A stretch of 64,000 nucleotides of DNA, taken from contig JAEXOY010000043.1 of NCBI GenBank assembly GCA_023439045.1, positions 62,001 to 126,000 on the forward strand, given 5' to 3'. Shown here piece after piece: positions 7,607 through 15,991 of the stretch; the first letter of the stretch is position 1; every line of letters begins with the position of its first letter. Under the pieces are notes generated by a model that worked only from the letters and a program-made list of their open reading frames with translations, ran no database searches and was not told where the DNA came from. The position numbers and the translations under genes are program-made. This stretch comes from Bacillota bacterium. GTDB taxonomy: Bacteria; Bacillota; Clostridia; Acetivibrionales; DSM-1351.

Positions 7607-9115
7607 TCAAAACAACTTTGCATTATTATTACTAAAATTTTGGTTTACTATCTCGTACACCTTGTTTAGCGGTAAGCCAGTGTTTTTTGCAATAGTCCTA
7701 CAATCTTCATATTCTGGTGCGTACTTTTTAATATCTCCAATATTCGATACCTTTACTCGCACAGCCCCGAGAGCAGTGTCAACATTTATAATGTCTCTGT
7801 TCATACAAAATCTAGACATTTTATTATACCTAATGCCCAGGGTTGAGGTTTCTTTAAAAATAATATCAGAGAACTTTTTCTCTTCACCCGCTTTGCATAG
7901 GGTTGTTAGCATCACCGCAGGTCTGTTCTTTTTCATATATATAGGTGTATAGAATACATCCAATGCGCCGTTTTCCAGCAATTTTTCCATAGTATAACCC
8001 AAAACTTCTGAAGACATATTATCAATATTTGTTTCCAAAATAGAGATATCTTCGTTTGGTATCATATCCTGCTCATACAGTTTACCTACAACAGCTCTAA
8101 GGGCATTTAGTCTTCCGGTCTCCCTCTTGCCCATTCCATAGCCTGTCCTCTCAATAACCATGGCAGGCATCTTTCCATAGGTAGATGCTATACTCTTCAA
8201 AATGCCTATTCCCGTTGGAGTAACAAGCTCGTATGGTATATTCTCAGTTACCAATGGGATATTACTGTCTACTAACATCTCAAGCACCGCCGGTACCGGT
8301 ACAGGAAGTATTCCATGTGCACACTTGACGAAGCCTTTTCCCTCGTGAAGCTCAGAAGCATATACCCTCTCAACGCCCAACATATCAATGCATATAGCGG
8401 CTCCAACAATATCTACAATAGAATCAATAGCACCTACCTCATGGAAGTGTACTTCATTGATTGTTTTATTATGAACCTTTGCTTCAGCTTTTGCTATCTC
8501 ACGGAATATCTTTGTTGCAAGTGATTTTACTCGAGGCCTTAGGTCACTCTGAGAAATGATTTGTTCAATATCCTTAAGATTTCTGTGGTGCTCATGTGTA
8601 TGTGAATTCTCATGCTTGTGAGAATGCTCATGTTCGTGGGAATGTCCATGCTCGTGAGAATGCTCATGTTCGTGCGAGTGCCCATGTTCGTGAGAGTGAT
8701 CATGTTCGTGCGAGTGCCCATGTTCGTGAGAGTGATCATGTTCGTGAGAATGTCCATGCTCGTGAGAGTGATCATGTTCGTGAGAATGTCCATGCTCGCA
8801 AGAGTGATCATGTTCGTGAGAATGTCCATGTTCGTGAGAATGTCCATGTTCGTGGGAATGGTCATGTTCATGAGAGTGCCCATGTTCGTGAGAATGTCCA
8901 TGCTCATGTGAGTGCTCATCATCTAGGACAACATTAACATCTGTGCCCGTAATTCCGCTTTTCACAACCTTTTTTATTTCAACATGATATCCATCAACCT
9001 TAAGCTTAGAAAGCTCGGTCAAAAACGCATTGCTATCAAGTCCTAAATCCAGCAATGCCCCTAATGTCATATCCCCGCTGATTCCTGAAAAACAGTCCAA
9101 GTATAATACTCTCAT
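7607..9115 (-). CDS. larC: Nickel-pincer cofactor biosynthesis protein LarC (nickel insertion)
   Basis: LarC is the CTP-dependent cyclometallase that puts nickel into the pyridinium dithio-bis-acid cofactor made by LarB and LarE. The N-terminus MRVLYLDCFSGISGDM and the segment VHFHEVGAIDSIVDI are family hallmarks. In some lactobacilli larC is read through a programmed frameshift; here N- and C-terminal parts are one continuous frame. Residues 67-177 form an exceptional insert of 18 near-identical hexapeptides (SHEHGH/SHEHDH) holding more than 50 histidines, expected to bind many metal ions. Without the insert the length is near normal (about 390). It is the last gene of prfB-larE-larB-larC. 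A GGAG sits 9 bases before the ATG. Confidence 0.95.
   Translation of the reverse strand: MRVLYLDCFSGISGDMTLGALLDLGLDSNAFLTELSKLKVDGYHVEIKKVVKSGITGTDVNVVLDDEHSHEHGHSHEHGHSHEHDHSHEHGHSHEHGHSHEHDHSCEHGHSHEHDHSHEHGHSHEHDHSHEHGHSHEHDHSHEHGHSHEHEHSHEHGHSHEHEHSHKHENSHTHEHHRNLKDIEQIISQSDLRPRVKSLATKIFREIAKAEAKVHNKTINEVHFHEVGAIDSIVDIVGAAICIDMLGVERVYASELHEGKGFVKCAHGILPVPVPAVLEMLVDSNIPLVTENIPYELVTPTGIGILKSIASTYGKMPAMVIERTGYGMGKRETGRLNALRAVVGKLYEQDMIPNEDISILETNIDNMSSEVLGYTMEKLLENGALDVFYTPIYMKKNRPAVMLTTLCKAGEEKKFSDIIFKETSTLGIRYNKMSRFCMNRDIINVDTALGAVRVKVSNIGDIKKYAPEYEDCRTIAKNTGLPLNKVYEIVNQNFSNNNAKLF
8585..8917 (-). repeat. 18-bp tandem repeat coding the His-rich LarC insert
   Basis: About 18 tandem copies of an 18-bp unit (plus strand form: CATGTTCGTGAGAATGTC and variants) encode hexads of the type Ser-His-Glu-His-Gly/Asp-His. 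The third and wobble positions vary little, so recent expansion by slippage is likely. Confidence 0.95.
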
Positions 9116-9219
9116 TTATGCAATCTCCTGCTAGTTAGTATTTTATTAAAAATTTAGTTTTCTTCAATTTATCAGTATTTGCTAGTCTACGCTACAAAAA
9201 CATTAAATTTTCCTCATAC

Positions 9220-9273
9220 GTATTAGGATTCTAGCGCTTGTTAGTATTCTAGCGTTTGTTAGTATCCTAATAC
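9220..9273. repeat. Intergenic 18-bp tandem duplication framed by 10-bp inverted repeats
   Basis: Two adjacent 18-bp copies (9228-9245 and 9246-9263, one mismatch, ATTCTAGCGCTTGTTAGT) are bracketed by GTATTAGGAT (9220-9229) and its inverse ATCCTAATAC (9264-9273). The ATTAGGATAC core recurs in the repeat block at 46.1 kb. It lies between larB and larC, whose spacer is 197 bp. Confidence 0.75.
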
Positions 9274-9312
9274 TTATTGTCGTTCAATTCTTATAGTTAA
9301 GTTACTACAATT

Positions 9313-10059
9313 TTAAAGTTTATTAATAGTGCTTGCGAGATACCCCGCTCCAAAGCCATTATCTATGTTGACTACACCAATCCCGCTGGCACAGCTGTTT
9401 AACATTGTTAGCAGAGCAGATAGTCCCCCAAAGTTTGCACCATATCCTACACTTGTAGGTACAGCAATCACTGGCTTATCAACCATTCCACCTATTACGC
9501 TGGCCAGAGCTCCCTCCATGCCTGCTACAACAATTACAACGTTGGCGCTTGTGATAATATCCATTTTTGCAAAAAGCCTGTGTATTCCTGCAACACCCAC
9601 ATCAAAAATTCTATCTACTTTGTTTCCTAGTACTTCAGCAGTAATAGCTGCTTCTTCTGCTACAGGAATATCTGAGGTCCCTGCCGTAACTACAGCAATG
9701 GTCTTTTCTGTCACCAAGAATTCCTTTCTTTTCACTACAATAATTCTTGCACATTCATGATAGATTGCATCTTCTGTTACTTCCTTTACGGCAAAGAAAA
9801 CGTCCTTTGATGCCCTAGTGGCAAGTATATTATTATTCTTCTCCATCAAATGCCTTACAATCTCAGCAACCTGGCAGGGGGTCTTTCCCTCACAATAAAT
9901 TACTTCAGGGTACCCGTTTCTAATGCTTCTATGATGATCAACCATAGCAAATCCCAAATCCTCATAAGGTAGGGCCTTTATTTGACTGTAAGCATGTTCA
10001 ATGTCAACTTTTCCATCCTTGACTCCTTCAAGCAAATTACGAAGTTCATGTGAATTCAT
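9313..10059 (-). CDS. larB: Nickel-pincer cofactor biosynthesis protein LarB
   Basis: LarB carboxylates and hydrolyses nicotinic acid adenine dinucleotide to give the pyridinium-3,5-biscarboxylate mononucleotide that starts nickel-pincer cofactor synthesis. At 248 residues it has family length. The C-terminal PurE-like domain shows TAGTSDIPVAEEA, VVAGMEGALASVIGG and VPTSVGYGANFGG, all typical. It begins 6 bases after the larE stop, so the two are co-transcribed and probably translationally coupled. Function is inferred from the family and the perfect larE/larC context. Confidence 0.96.
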   Translation of the reverse strand: MNSHELRNLLEGVKDGKVDIEHAYSQIKALPYEDLGFAMVDHHRSIRNGYPEVIYCEGKTPCQVAEIVRHLMEKNNNILATRASKDVFFAVKEVTEDAIYHECARIIVVKRKEFLVTEKTIAVVTAGTSDIPVAEEAAITAEVLGNKVDRIFDVGVAGIHRLFAKMDIITSANVVIVVAGMEGALASVIGGMVDKPVIAVPTSVGYGANFGGLSALLTMLNSCASGIGVVNIDNGFGAGYLASTINKL

Positions 10060-10065
10060 GAATTA

Positions 10066-10884
10066 TCATCCCTTCTGTATAATTTCATTGAGGCTCCCCG
10101 TCCTATATCCAGTCAAATCTAATGCAACATAAGCAAATCCAAATTCCTTAAGCTTACTAGCTACTTCATCCATAAAACTCTCATCAAAAAAGCGGCTTCT
10201 CTCATTGGGACGAACTTCTATCCTCGCCATATTTTCATGGCAACGTACTCTAATTTGTTCAAAACCTAGGCTTATAAGATATTGCTCCGCCTTTTCTATC
10301 ATACTTAGCTTCTCTCTGGTAATAGCTTCCCCATAAGGAACTCTAGACGCCAAGCAGGCGTAAGCCGGCATATTCCATATTTTCACACCCAGCTCTCTAG
10401 CAAGCTGACGTATTTCGTTTTTTGTAAGTCCAACTTCTCTTAGCGGGCTCGATATTTTGAGCTCCTCCAGAGCCCTTAGTCCAGGCCTGTAATCACTCAA
10501 ATCATCTACATTTGAGCCATCACATACCGTATGAATACCATGCTCTTGGGCTGTATTCTTTATCATTATAAAGATGGCCTTTTTGCAATGGTAGCATCTA
10601 TCCTTGGGATTCTCCCTAAACTCCTTTAGGGACATTTCATCAAAATCTACAGTAATGTGCTTTATACCATACTGGTGTGCAATTTCCTGCGCAATATTGT
10701 ATTCTCTGGCAGGGAAAGCAGCAGACCTAGCTGTTATCGCAATTACCTTGTTTGGTGCTGTTTGAGCCGCAGCAGCCAATAGGAAGGAGCTATCCACTCC
10801 TCCCGAAAAGGCAATTGCAATACCTTTTGACTTATTAAAAAATTCATACAATTTATCAAGCTTTTGCTGTGTTGAAAAATCCAA
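10066..10884 (-). CDS. larE: ATP-dependent sulfur transferase LarE, three-cysteine type
   Basis: LarE adenylates the carboxylates of the LarB product and replaces them with thiocarboxylates. The 272-residue protein shows the PP-loop SGGVDSSF (27-34) and the family's DGSNVDDLSDYRPG. Besides Cys177 in YACLASRVPYG, the equivalent of the sacrificial cysteine, it has Cys97 and Cys100 in DRCYHCKK. LarE enzymes with such extra cysteines have been described as holding a [4Fe-4S] cluster that relays sulfide, in place of destroying the enzyme's own cysteine; assignment to that class is inference. The gene starts 12 bases after prfB and is followed 6 bases later by larB. Confidence 0.94.
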   Translation of the reverse strand: MDFSTQQKLDKLYEFFNKSKGIAIAFSGGVDSSFLLAAAAQTAPNKVIAITARSAAFPAREYNIAQEIAHQYGIKHITVDFDEMSLKEFRENPKDRCYHCKKAIFIMIKNTAQEHGIHTVCDGSNVDDLSDYRPGLRALEELKISSPLREVGLTKNEIRQLARELGVKIWNMPAYACLASRVPYGEAITREKLSMIEKAEQYLISLGFEQIRVRCHENMARIEVRPNERSRFFDESFMDEVASKLKEFGFAYVALDLTGYRTGSLNEIIQKG

Positions 10885-10896
10885 ACCTATTCTCCT

Positions 10897-12001
10897 TTAG
10901 CTTTTTTGCATGGAAAGGTAAGAATTTATGAATCCATCCAAAGCTCCATCCATAACGGCATTTACATTGCCTTCTTCATAGTTGGTTCTGTGATCCTTAA
11001 CCAGAGTATAAGGACAAAATACATATGAACGGATCTGACTACCCCATGCAATATCCATCTGAATACCCTTCAGGTCTTCTATCTTTTCCTTTTGTTCTCG
11101 TTCTTTTAATTCATATAGTTTTGCTTTTAGCATTTTCATTGCAGTGTCTTTGTTCTGAAATTGTGAACGTTCTGTCTGACATGCAACCACAACCCCGGTT
11201 GGAATATGTGTTATTCTAACAGCTGAATCGGTCTTATTTATGTGCTGACCGCCAGCACCACTTGCTCTATAGGTATCTACTTTCAAGTCGTCTGGGCTAA
11301 TGTTTATTTCAATGGAATCGTCAAGCTCGGGCATAACGTCCAAGGATGCAAAAGAGGTGTGTCTCCTGCCTGAAGAATCAAAAGGCGAAATCCTTACGAG
11401 TCGGTGTACTCCCTTCTCTGACTTCAAATATCCAAATGCATTTTCCCCGATAACTTCAAAGGTAACGCTCTTTATACCAGCCTCATCACCATCGAGAATA
11501 TCCAAAATTTTAACTTGATACCCCTTGTCCTCAGCCCACCTAGTAAACATTCTCAACAACATTTCTACCCAATCCTGAGCTTCTGTACCACCAGCACCCG
11601 CATGTAAGGTGAGAATAGCATTGTTTTTATCATATGGGCCGGTAAGCAGTGTCTCCAGCCTAAGCATTTCAAGATGCTTTTTAAGCTCGTCCAAGCCTTC
11701 GCCCACCTCTGGGATAATGCTTTCGTCCTGGGCTTCAAGACCAAGCTCAGCAAGGGTCATCAAGTCCTCCCACTTGCTATTTATAGAATTAAATCTTTCA
11801 AGTTTTGATTTTAGTGTTTTTGTCCTCTGAAGAATTTTCTGAGAATTCTCCATGTCATTCCAAAATTCAGGCTCAGAAGCCTTATGCTCAAGCTCCATTA
11901 TCTCGTCAGTTAATCTGGCGATGTCAAAGTGAAGCCCTCATTTCAGTTAATTTGCCTTGCATTGCGCTAAGCTCAAGCTTGTATTGCTCAAGTTCCAGCA
12001 T
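10897..12001 (-). CDS. prfB: Peptide chain release factor 2 (programmed +1 frameshift)
   Basis: RF2 releases finished proteins at UGA and UAA codons. The frame beginning at 11898 lacks the true N-terminus: translation starts at the ATG at 12001 (MLELEQYKLELSAMQ), reaches an in-frame UGA at codon 26 and shifts +1 to continue DIARLTDEIMELEHK. The full product is 367 residues, the usual length. The stop-codon recognition motif SPF (ISPFDSSGRR) and the catalytic GGQ (SGAGGQHINK) are present. A ribosome site (AAAGGG) precedes 12001. larE follows after 12 bases, so the lar genes may be carried on the prfB transcript. Confidence 0.97.
11924..11939 (-). promoter_or_regulatory. RF2 programmed frameshift site
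   Basis: Minus-strand reading is AGG GCT TCA CTT TGA C: an internal Shine-Dalgarno-like AGGG, then the slippery CTT codon directly before UGA-C. This is the classic autoregulatory site, here with GCTTCA in place of the commoner GGGTAT. Confidence 0.92.
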
Positions 12002-12074
12002 TTTATCATCCCTTTCATATATAAATTTAAAACATATCCTATATTTAGGTAAATTAGTCAGTTCTATGATTTCT

Positions 12075-12083
12075 ATTATAACA
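12075..12083 (-). promoter_or_regulatory. Extended -10 promoter for prfB
   Basis: TGTTATAAT on the minus strand is an extended -10 element about 75 bases before the prfB start. No clear -35 box is seen. Confidence 0.45.
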
Positions 12084-12142
12084 GAATTTGAATATCAATA
12101 ATAATTTATTAATAAAGCGTTGTTCACAAATATTTGTAGACC

Positions 12143-12961
12143 TTACAGAATAAACTTTTCAATTGCCAACGCTACTCCATCTTCTTCATTAGACGCAGTT
12201 ATATATTGTGCAATATCTTTTGCACACTGCTCCCCATTGCCCATAGCAATACCCAATCCTGCATAATTTAACATTGAAATATCATTTTCATTATCTCCAA
12301 TTGCTATCATCTCTTCTGGTGCAATGCCTAACTCTTTGGACAAGAATTTGAGAGCTTCTCCCTTGCTAACACCCTTATCAACAATCTCAAAATTATCATA
12401 ATTTGAGCTCATTACGTCCACCTGAGATATCAAGTGTGCTTCTCTTCTAATTTTCGCAAGTACATCGTCATTTTGTGAGATGATAACAAACTTCAGTACA
12501 TTCTGCTGCATTGTCAATATTTTTTGCTTCATATCTGCTACTATCTCTATCTCTACACGGTCTTCCGGCATTAGCTGCTTGTTTCTTTCATAGTACTTGA
12601 GGGTAGCAAACTCCATTTTTTCTGATAGCATTATATCATCCGCATATATATGATAATAAACATTGTGTTTATGGCACAGATCAATGATTTCAAGACATGC
12701 TTCTTTGCAAATATGCTGTGCAAATAGCTCCTTGCCATCTTTATTTTGGCTGATTTTGGCACCATTGCATGCTATTATTGGGTCAGTAAGGTCCAATTGC
12801 TTTGCAAACAATCTTGCTCCCATATATACTCTACCCGAGCAAACAATAACTCTAACGCACTTATTCTTTGCTAGTGCAATTGCTTGCATGTTTCTTTGTG
12901 AAATTTCTTTGTTATTGTTTAGCAGCGTTCCGTCTAAATCTATTGCAATCAATTTGTACAT
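12143..12961 (-). CDS. HAD-superfamily hydrolase, Cof type (sugar/cofactor phosphatase)
   Basis: The 272-residue protein has the Cof-subfamily layout: nucleophile motif DLDGTLLNNNKEIS (residues 8-21), motif II around VCSGR, a C2-type cap, motif III Lys near KGVSKGEAL, and motif IV IGDNENDISML with the Mg-binding acids. Such enzymes dephosphorylate small sugar phosphates, FMN or pyridoxal phosphate; the substrate here cannot be read. An AGGAG stands 5 bases before the ATG, and the gene starts 8 bases after the aminotransferase, so it belongs to the T-box-led Lrp/aminotransferase operon. Confidence 0.92.
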   Translation of the reverse strand: MYKLIAIDLDGTLLNNNKEISQRNMQAIALAKNKCVRVIVCSGRVYMGARLFAKQLDLTDPIIACNGAKISQNKDGKELFAQHICKEACLEIIDLCHKHNVYYHIYADDIMLSEKMEFATLKYYERNKQLMPEDRVEIEIVADMKQKILTMQQNVLKFVIISQNDDVLAKIRREAHLISQVDVMSSNYDNFEIVDKGVSKGEALKFLSKELGIAPEEMIAIGDNENDISMLNYAGLGIAMGNGEQCAKDIAQYITASNEEDGVALAIEKFIL

Positions 12962-12969
12962 TTTTTCTC

Positions 12970-14136
12970 CTATTTGAGACTGTCAGTAAACCTTTTAACT
13001 CGTTTCATTGCCTCAATTATATTATCCATTGAAGAAGCATAGCATGCACGTACATAGCCTTCACCACAACTGCCAAAAGCAGTACCCGGAACAACCAAAA
13101 CCTTATGCTCCATCAACAATCTATCACAGAATTCCTCAGAAGTAAGGCCCGTGGACTTTATGCAAGGGAAAACATAAAAAGCCCCCTTCGGCTCGAAGCA
13201 CATGCACCCAGCCTTTCTAAAGCCATCTATGGTAACTCTTCTTCTGCGATTATACTCTTTTGCCATCATTGCTACATCTTTCTCACTGTTTCTAAGTGCT
13301 TCCATTGCAGCATCCTGAGCAGTTGTAGGTGCACACATAATAGCATATTGGTGAATTTTTTTCATCTGTCCTATAAGCTCTTTGGGCCCACATGCATACC
13401 CCAGCCTCCAGCCGGTCATTGCAAAGGACTTTGAGAACCCATTGATTACTACAGTTTTATCCTTCATTTCAGGGAAGCTAGCAATGGAGGTATGTTTGCC
13501 TTCATATGTAAGCTCACAGTATATTTCATCTGAAAGCACTACAATATTCTTATCTTTTAGCACCTTAACAAGCTCATATAATTCATCCCTTGTCATTATA
13601 GCCCCTGTTGGATTATTCGGATAAGGAATGATTACAACTTTGGTTTTATCTGTTATTGCGCTCTCTAATTCCTCTGGAGTTAGTTTAAACTCATTCTCCT
13701 CCTTAAGCTCAATGCAAACAGGAGTAGCTCCGGTAAAACCCGTACAGCCTTTGTAGGCTACAAAACTTGGTTCTGGGATAATCACCTCATCGCCCTGCTG
13801 AACCAAACATCTAAGAGCTGCATCTATACCCTCACTTCCACCTACTGTAACCAGTATTTCATCTTCGGGATTATACCTTAGATTAAACTTTCTCTCAAGG
13901 TATATTGATATCTCTTCTCTTAGCTCAATAAACCCAGCATTTGAAGAATACTGAGTGTGCCCATTTTCAAGTGAATATATGCCTGCCTCTCTAATGTTCC
14001 AAGGCGTAATAAAGTCCGGCTCGCCAACACCAAGAGAAATAACATCTTTCATCTCATTTATCATGTCAAAATACTTTCTGATACCAGAAGGCGGAACCTT
14101 TTTAATTTTATCTAAAATCAAGTCGTTAATCATCAT
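12970..14136 (-). CDS. PLP-dependent class I/II aminotransferase
   Basis: The 388-residue protein is a fold-type I aminotransferase of the aspartate/aromatic/PatA-like group. It shows PYPNNPTG (171-178), SDEIY (202-206), the Schiff-base Lys236 in INGFSKSFAMTGWRLGY, and an arginine near the C-terminus (VRACYAS) for the substrate carboxylate. Its ATG overlaps the regulator's stop codon (ATGA), so synthesis is coupled. Control by a T-box means the operon responds to an uncharged tRNA, which argues for a role in amino acid metabolism. The exact donor amino acid is not clear. Confidence 0.94.
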   Translation of the reverse strand: MMINDLILDKIKKVPPSGIRKYFDMINEMKDVISLGVGEPDFITPWNIREAGIYSLENGHTQYSSNAGFIELREEISIYLERKFNLRYNPEDEILVTVGGSEGIDAALRCLVQQGDEVIIPEPSFVAYKGCTGFTGATPVCIELKEENEFKLTPEELESAITDKTKVVIIPYPNNPTGAIMTRDELYELVKVLKDKNIVVLSDEIYCELTYEGKHTSIASFPEMKDKTVVINGFSKSFAMTGWRLGYACGPKELIGQMKKIHQYAIMCAPTTAQDAAMEALRNSEKDVAMMAKEYNRRRRVTIDGFRKAGCMCFEPKGAFYVFPCIKSTGLTSEEFCDRLLMEHKVLVVPGTAFGSCGEGYVRACYASSMDNIIEAMKRVKRFTDSLK

Positions 14137-14615
14137 ATAAATATTTGCTCCCTTCGATCTACATGCTTTTCTTCAAAAATAGTGCCCTTATCCTTGTATT
14201 TCTTCAAAACAAAGTGTGTGGCAGTGCTTTGAACTGACTCTAGCGGAGCCAGCTTTTCAGATACAAACAGTGCAACTTCCTTCATTGTTTTACCCTCTAT
14301 AATCACTGTCAGGTCAAAGCCTCCCGACATGAGGTAACATGCTGTTACTTCAGGGAATTTGTATATTCTATCCGCAATATTATCAAATCCAAGTCCTCTT
14401 TGTGGTGTAACCTTGACTTCAATCAAAGCAGTAACCTTTTCTTTTTGTGTTTTATCCCAATTTACAAGAGTGCTGTAGCCAACTATCACTTTTTTGTCCT
14501 CGTAGTTCTTTATGGCGGCCTCTACTTCCTCCAAGGGTAACCCCAACATAATGGCTATCTCTTCCGCTGTAGCCTTACTATTTTTTTCGAGAATCTCAAG
14601 AATTTCTTCCATCAT
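14133..14615 (-). CDS. Lrp/AsnC-family regulator
   Basis: After a short N-terminal winged helix (TAEEIAIMLGLPLEEVEAAIKN) there is an RAM/AsnC ligand-binding domain (VTALIEVKVTPQRGLGFDN, CYLMSGGFDLTVIIEGKTM), in all 161 residues. An upstream in-frame start at 14666 would lie inside the T-box terminator, so the ATG at 14615, 7 bases after AAAGGAG, is preferred. It overlaps the aminotransferase by 4 bases. It may sense an amino acid handled by its partner. Regulator plus enzyme under one T-box gives two layers of amino acid control. Confidence 0.9.
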   Translation of the reverse strand: MMEEILEILEKNSKATAEEIAIMLGLPLEEVEAAIKNYEDKKVIVGYSTLVNWDKTQKEKVTALIEVKVTPQRGLGFDNIADRIYKFPEVTACYLMSGGFDLTVIIEGKTMKEVALFVSEKLAPLESVQSTATHFVLKKYKDKGTIFEEKHVDRREQIFI

Positions 14616-14644
14616 AAACAACTCCTTTATAATTTTTTGAAAAT

Positions 14645-14940
14645 AAAAAAACCTTAGTCTCCTCATACAAGGGACGAAGGTTTCGCGGTACCACCCTAAT
14701 TAATGCATAAAATGCATTCACTCATAAAGTGCGACATATGTAATGTTTACACTTTTGCCTATAACGTAGCATGACGTCTGCCTCTAGCAAATATAATGTT
14801 CAAGGCAGCTACTCCTGGGCTGCTTTCAATAATGTTGGTATCGGGTTCCCACCAAACGAGCATATCTGCTCTTCCGATTCTCTGAAAAACCAAAGTAATT
14901 ATTTACTCTTCCCATTCACAGTATTTAAATATATGTGTTT
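14645..14940 (-). ncRNA. T-box leader (tRNA-sensing riboswitch) for the Lrp/aminotransferase operon
   Basis: The minus strand carries the T-box signature GGGTGGTACCGCG (14685-14697), which pairs with an uncharged tRNA acceptor end, then a terminator hairpin (AACCTTCGTCCC against GGAGACTAAGGTT with T-run, 14645-14682). Upstream, Stem I shows CAGAGA, ATCGG/CCGAT and AATAAT/ATTATT helices. The likely specifier segment is the ACCAAC between those helices' 3' strands (about 14836-14841), giving ACC (Thr) or AAC (Asn) as candidates; I cannot settle which. Readthrough occurs when the matching tRNA is uncharged. Confidence 0.92.
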
Positions 14941-14946
14941 AAATTG

Positions 14947-14975
14947 ATTATAAGCTAAATTAATGTGTTTTTCAA
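14947..14975 (-). promoter_or_regulatory. Promoter of the T-box leader
   Basis: TTGAAA (14970-14975), 17-bp spacer, TATAAT (14947-14952) on the minus strand: a near-consensus sigma-A promoter. Its -35 box overlaps the last codons of the upstream divIVA-like gene. Confidence 0.85.
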
Positions 14976-15409
14976 GCATCTTCAGGAATAATATCGTTTA
15001 ATTCATCTTCATATTTTTTGAGAGTATCAATAATATCAACCCTTAGGTCCTTAATATCCTTCTTTATGTCCACAAGTTTTTCTCTCTCCTGCTCAACCTT
15101 TAGTTCTATTTCACTAATCTCTTCTTCAGCGCGTTTTCTCGCTTCCTGAACAATAATCTCAGCCTGAGTCTGAGCTGTTAACAGTACATTTGCAATTTTT
15201 TCGCGCTCCTCGTCCACCTGACTAGATTTTTCTCTTAATTCCTCATATTTATTTTTAACATCTCTATACTGATTTTTTACGTCAAGTAGCTCCTTCTCTT
15301 TTTGCTTAAACTTTTCTTCATACTCTGTATTAAGTTTTTCTATATAAGCATTAACGTCTTTTTTCTTAAAACCGAAAAGTGCTGTAGAAAAAATTCTTTC
15401 TCCTGACAT
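14972..15409 (-). CDS. DivIVA-domain protein, short coiled coil
   Basis: The 145-residue protein starts with the DivIVA membrane-binding motif (IFSTALFGFKKKDVNAYIEKL) and continues as one long coiled coil rich in Glu and Lys to the end, without the proline-rich linker and second coil of full DivIVA. Proteins of this type sit at curved membrane such as poles and septa; the short version may be a paralogue with a special role. An AAAGGA lies 9 bases before the ATG. It has its own transcription unit between thioredoxin and the T-box operon. Confidence 0.82.
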   Translation of the reverse strand: MSGERIFSTALFGFKKKDVNAYIEKLNTEYEEKFKQKEKELLDVKNQYRDVKNKYEELREKSSQVDEEREKIANVLLTAQTQAEIIVQEARKRAEEEISEIELKVEQEREKLVDIKKDIKDLRVDIIDTLKKYEDELNDIIPEDA

Positions 15410-15483
15410 TATATGTTCATCCTTTCATTTTTGGTATATATTAAATATTCAACCAAAAAATATGAAATCCTCTTTGTAACAAC

Positions 15484-15517
15484 AAAAAAACTGACAGAAA
15501 ACTACTTTCCATCAGTT
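15484..15517 (-). terminator. Terminator after trxA
   Basis: Minus strand: AACTGA...TCAGTT stem, extended by a weaker inner GAAA/TTTT pairing, then seven T. It lies about 70 bases after the trxA stop. Confidence 0.6.
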
Positions 15518-15588
15518 GTTTTATTTTTTATTATAAACTTTATATAAGTCAGGAACAAGTAAACTAAAGAATGTCCTATAAAAATTAA

Positions 15589-15912
15589 TTATGATTGCTT
15601 ATTAAGTAATTCCAGAAACTCTTCCTTGGTTCTAGCTCCAACAATTTTCTCAACTACCTCACCATTTTTGAAAATCATAATGGTAGGGATGCTCATTATT
15701 CTATACTGAGCCGCAAGTTCACCCTCATCATCTACATTAACCTTGCAAATCTTAGCGCCTGTAACCTCCTCTGAAAGTTCGTCCATAATTGGAGCAACCA
15801 TTCTACAAGGCCCACACCATGAAGCCCAAAAGTCAACCATAACTGGAGTATCTGATTTTAGGACCTCCTGCTCAAAATTTTCTTTAGTAATATTTATAAT
15901 ATTCTTTGACAT
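15589..15912 (-). CDS. trxA: Thioredoxin
   Basis: A 107-residue classic thioredoxin with the redox motif WCGPC (Cys33, Cys36), the buried Asp of MVDFWASW and the cis-proline loop RIMSIPTIMIF. It reduces protein disulfides in the cytosol with electrons from thioredoxin reductase, which is not in the window. AGGAGG precedes the ATG. It forms a single-gene unit with its own terminator. Confidence 0.97.
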   Translation of the reverse strand: MSKNIINITKENFEQEVLKSDTPVMVDFWASWCGPCRMVAPIMDELSEEVTGAKICKVNVDDEGELAAQYRIMSIPTIMIFKNGEVVEKIVGARTKEEFLELLNKQS

Positions 15913-15991
15913 GTAATTTCCTCCTGTAAAAAACTAATAGTTAATTGATAAAAATATTAATACCCAAAATTACATTATTTAAACAAATGAA

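Noticed and set aside
8585..8917. CRISPR array suspected from regular spacing (also 28.1 and 46.1 kb)
   Set aside because: No unique spacers; units are directly adjacent and two of the three lie in coding frames. No cas genes.
8539..8937. Long open frames on both strands over the larC repeat (Met/Thr/Ile- or His/Val/Arg-rich)
   Set aside because: Only shadows of an 18-bp repeat, which stays open in every frame; no ribosome site or family.
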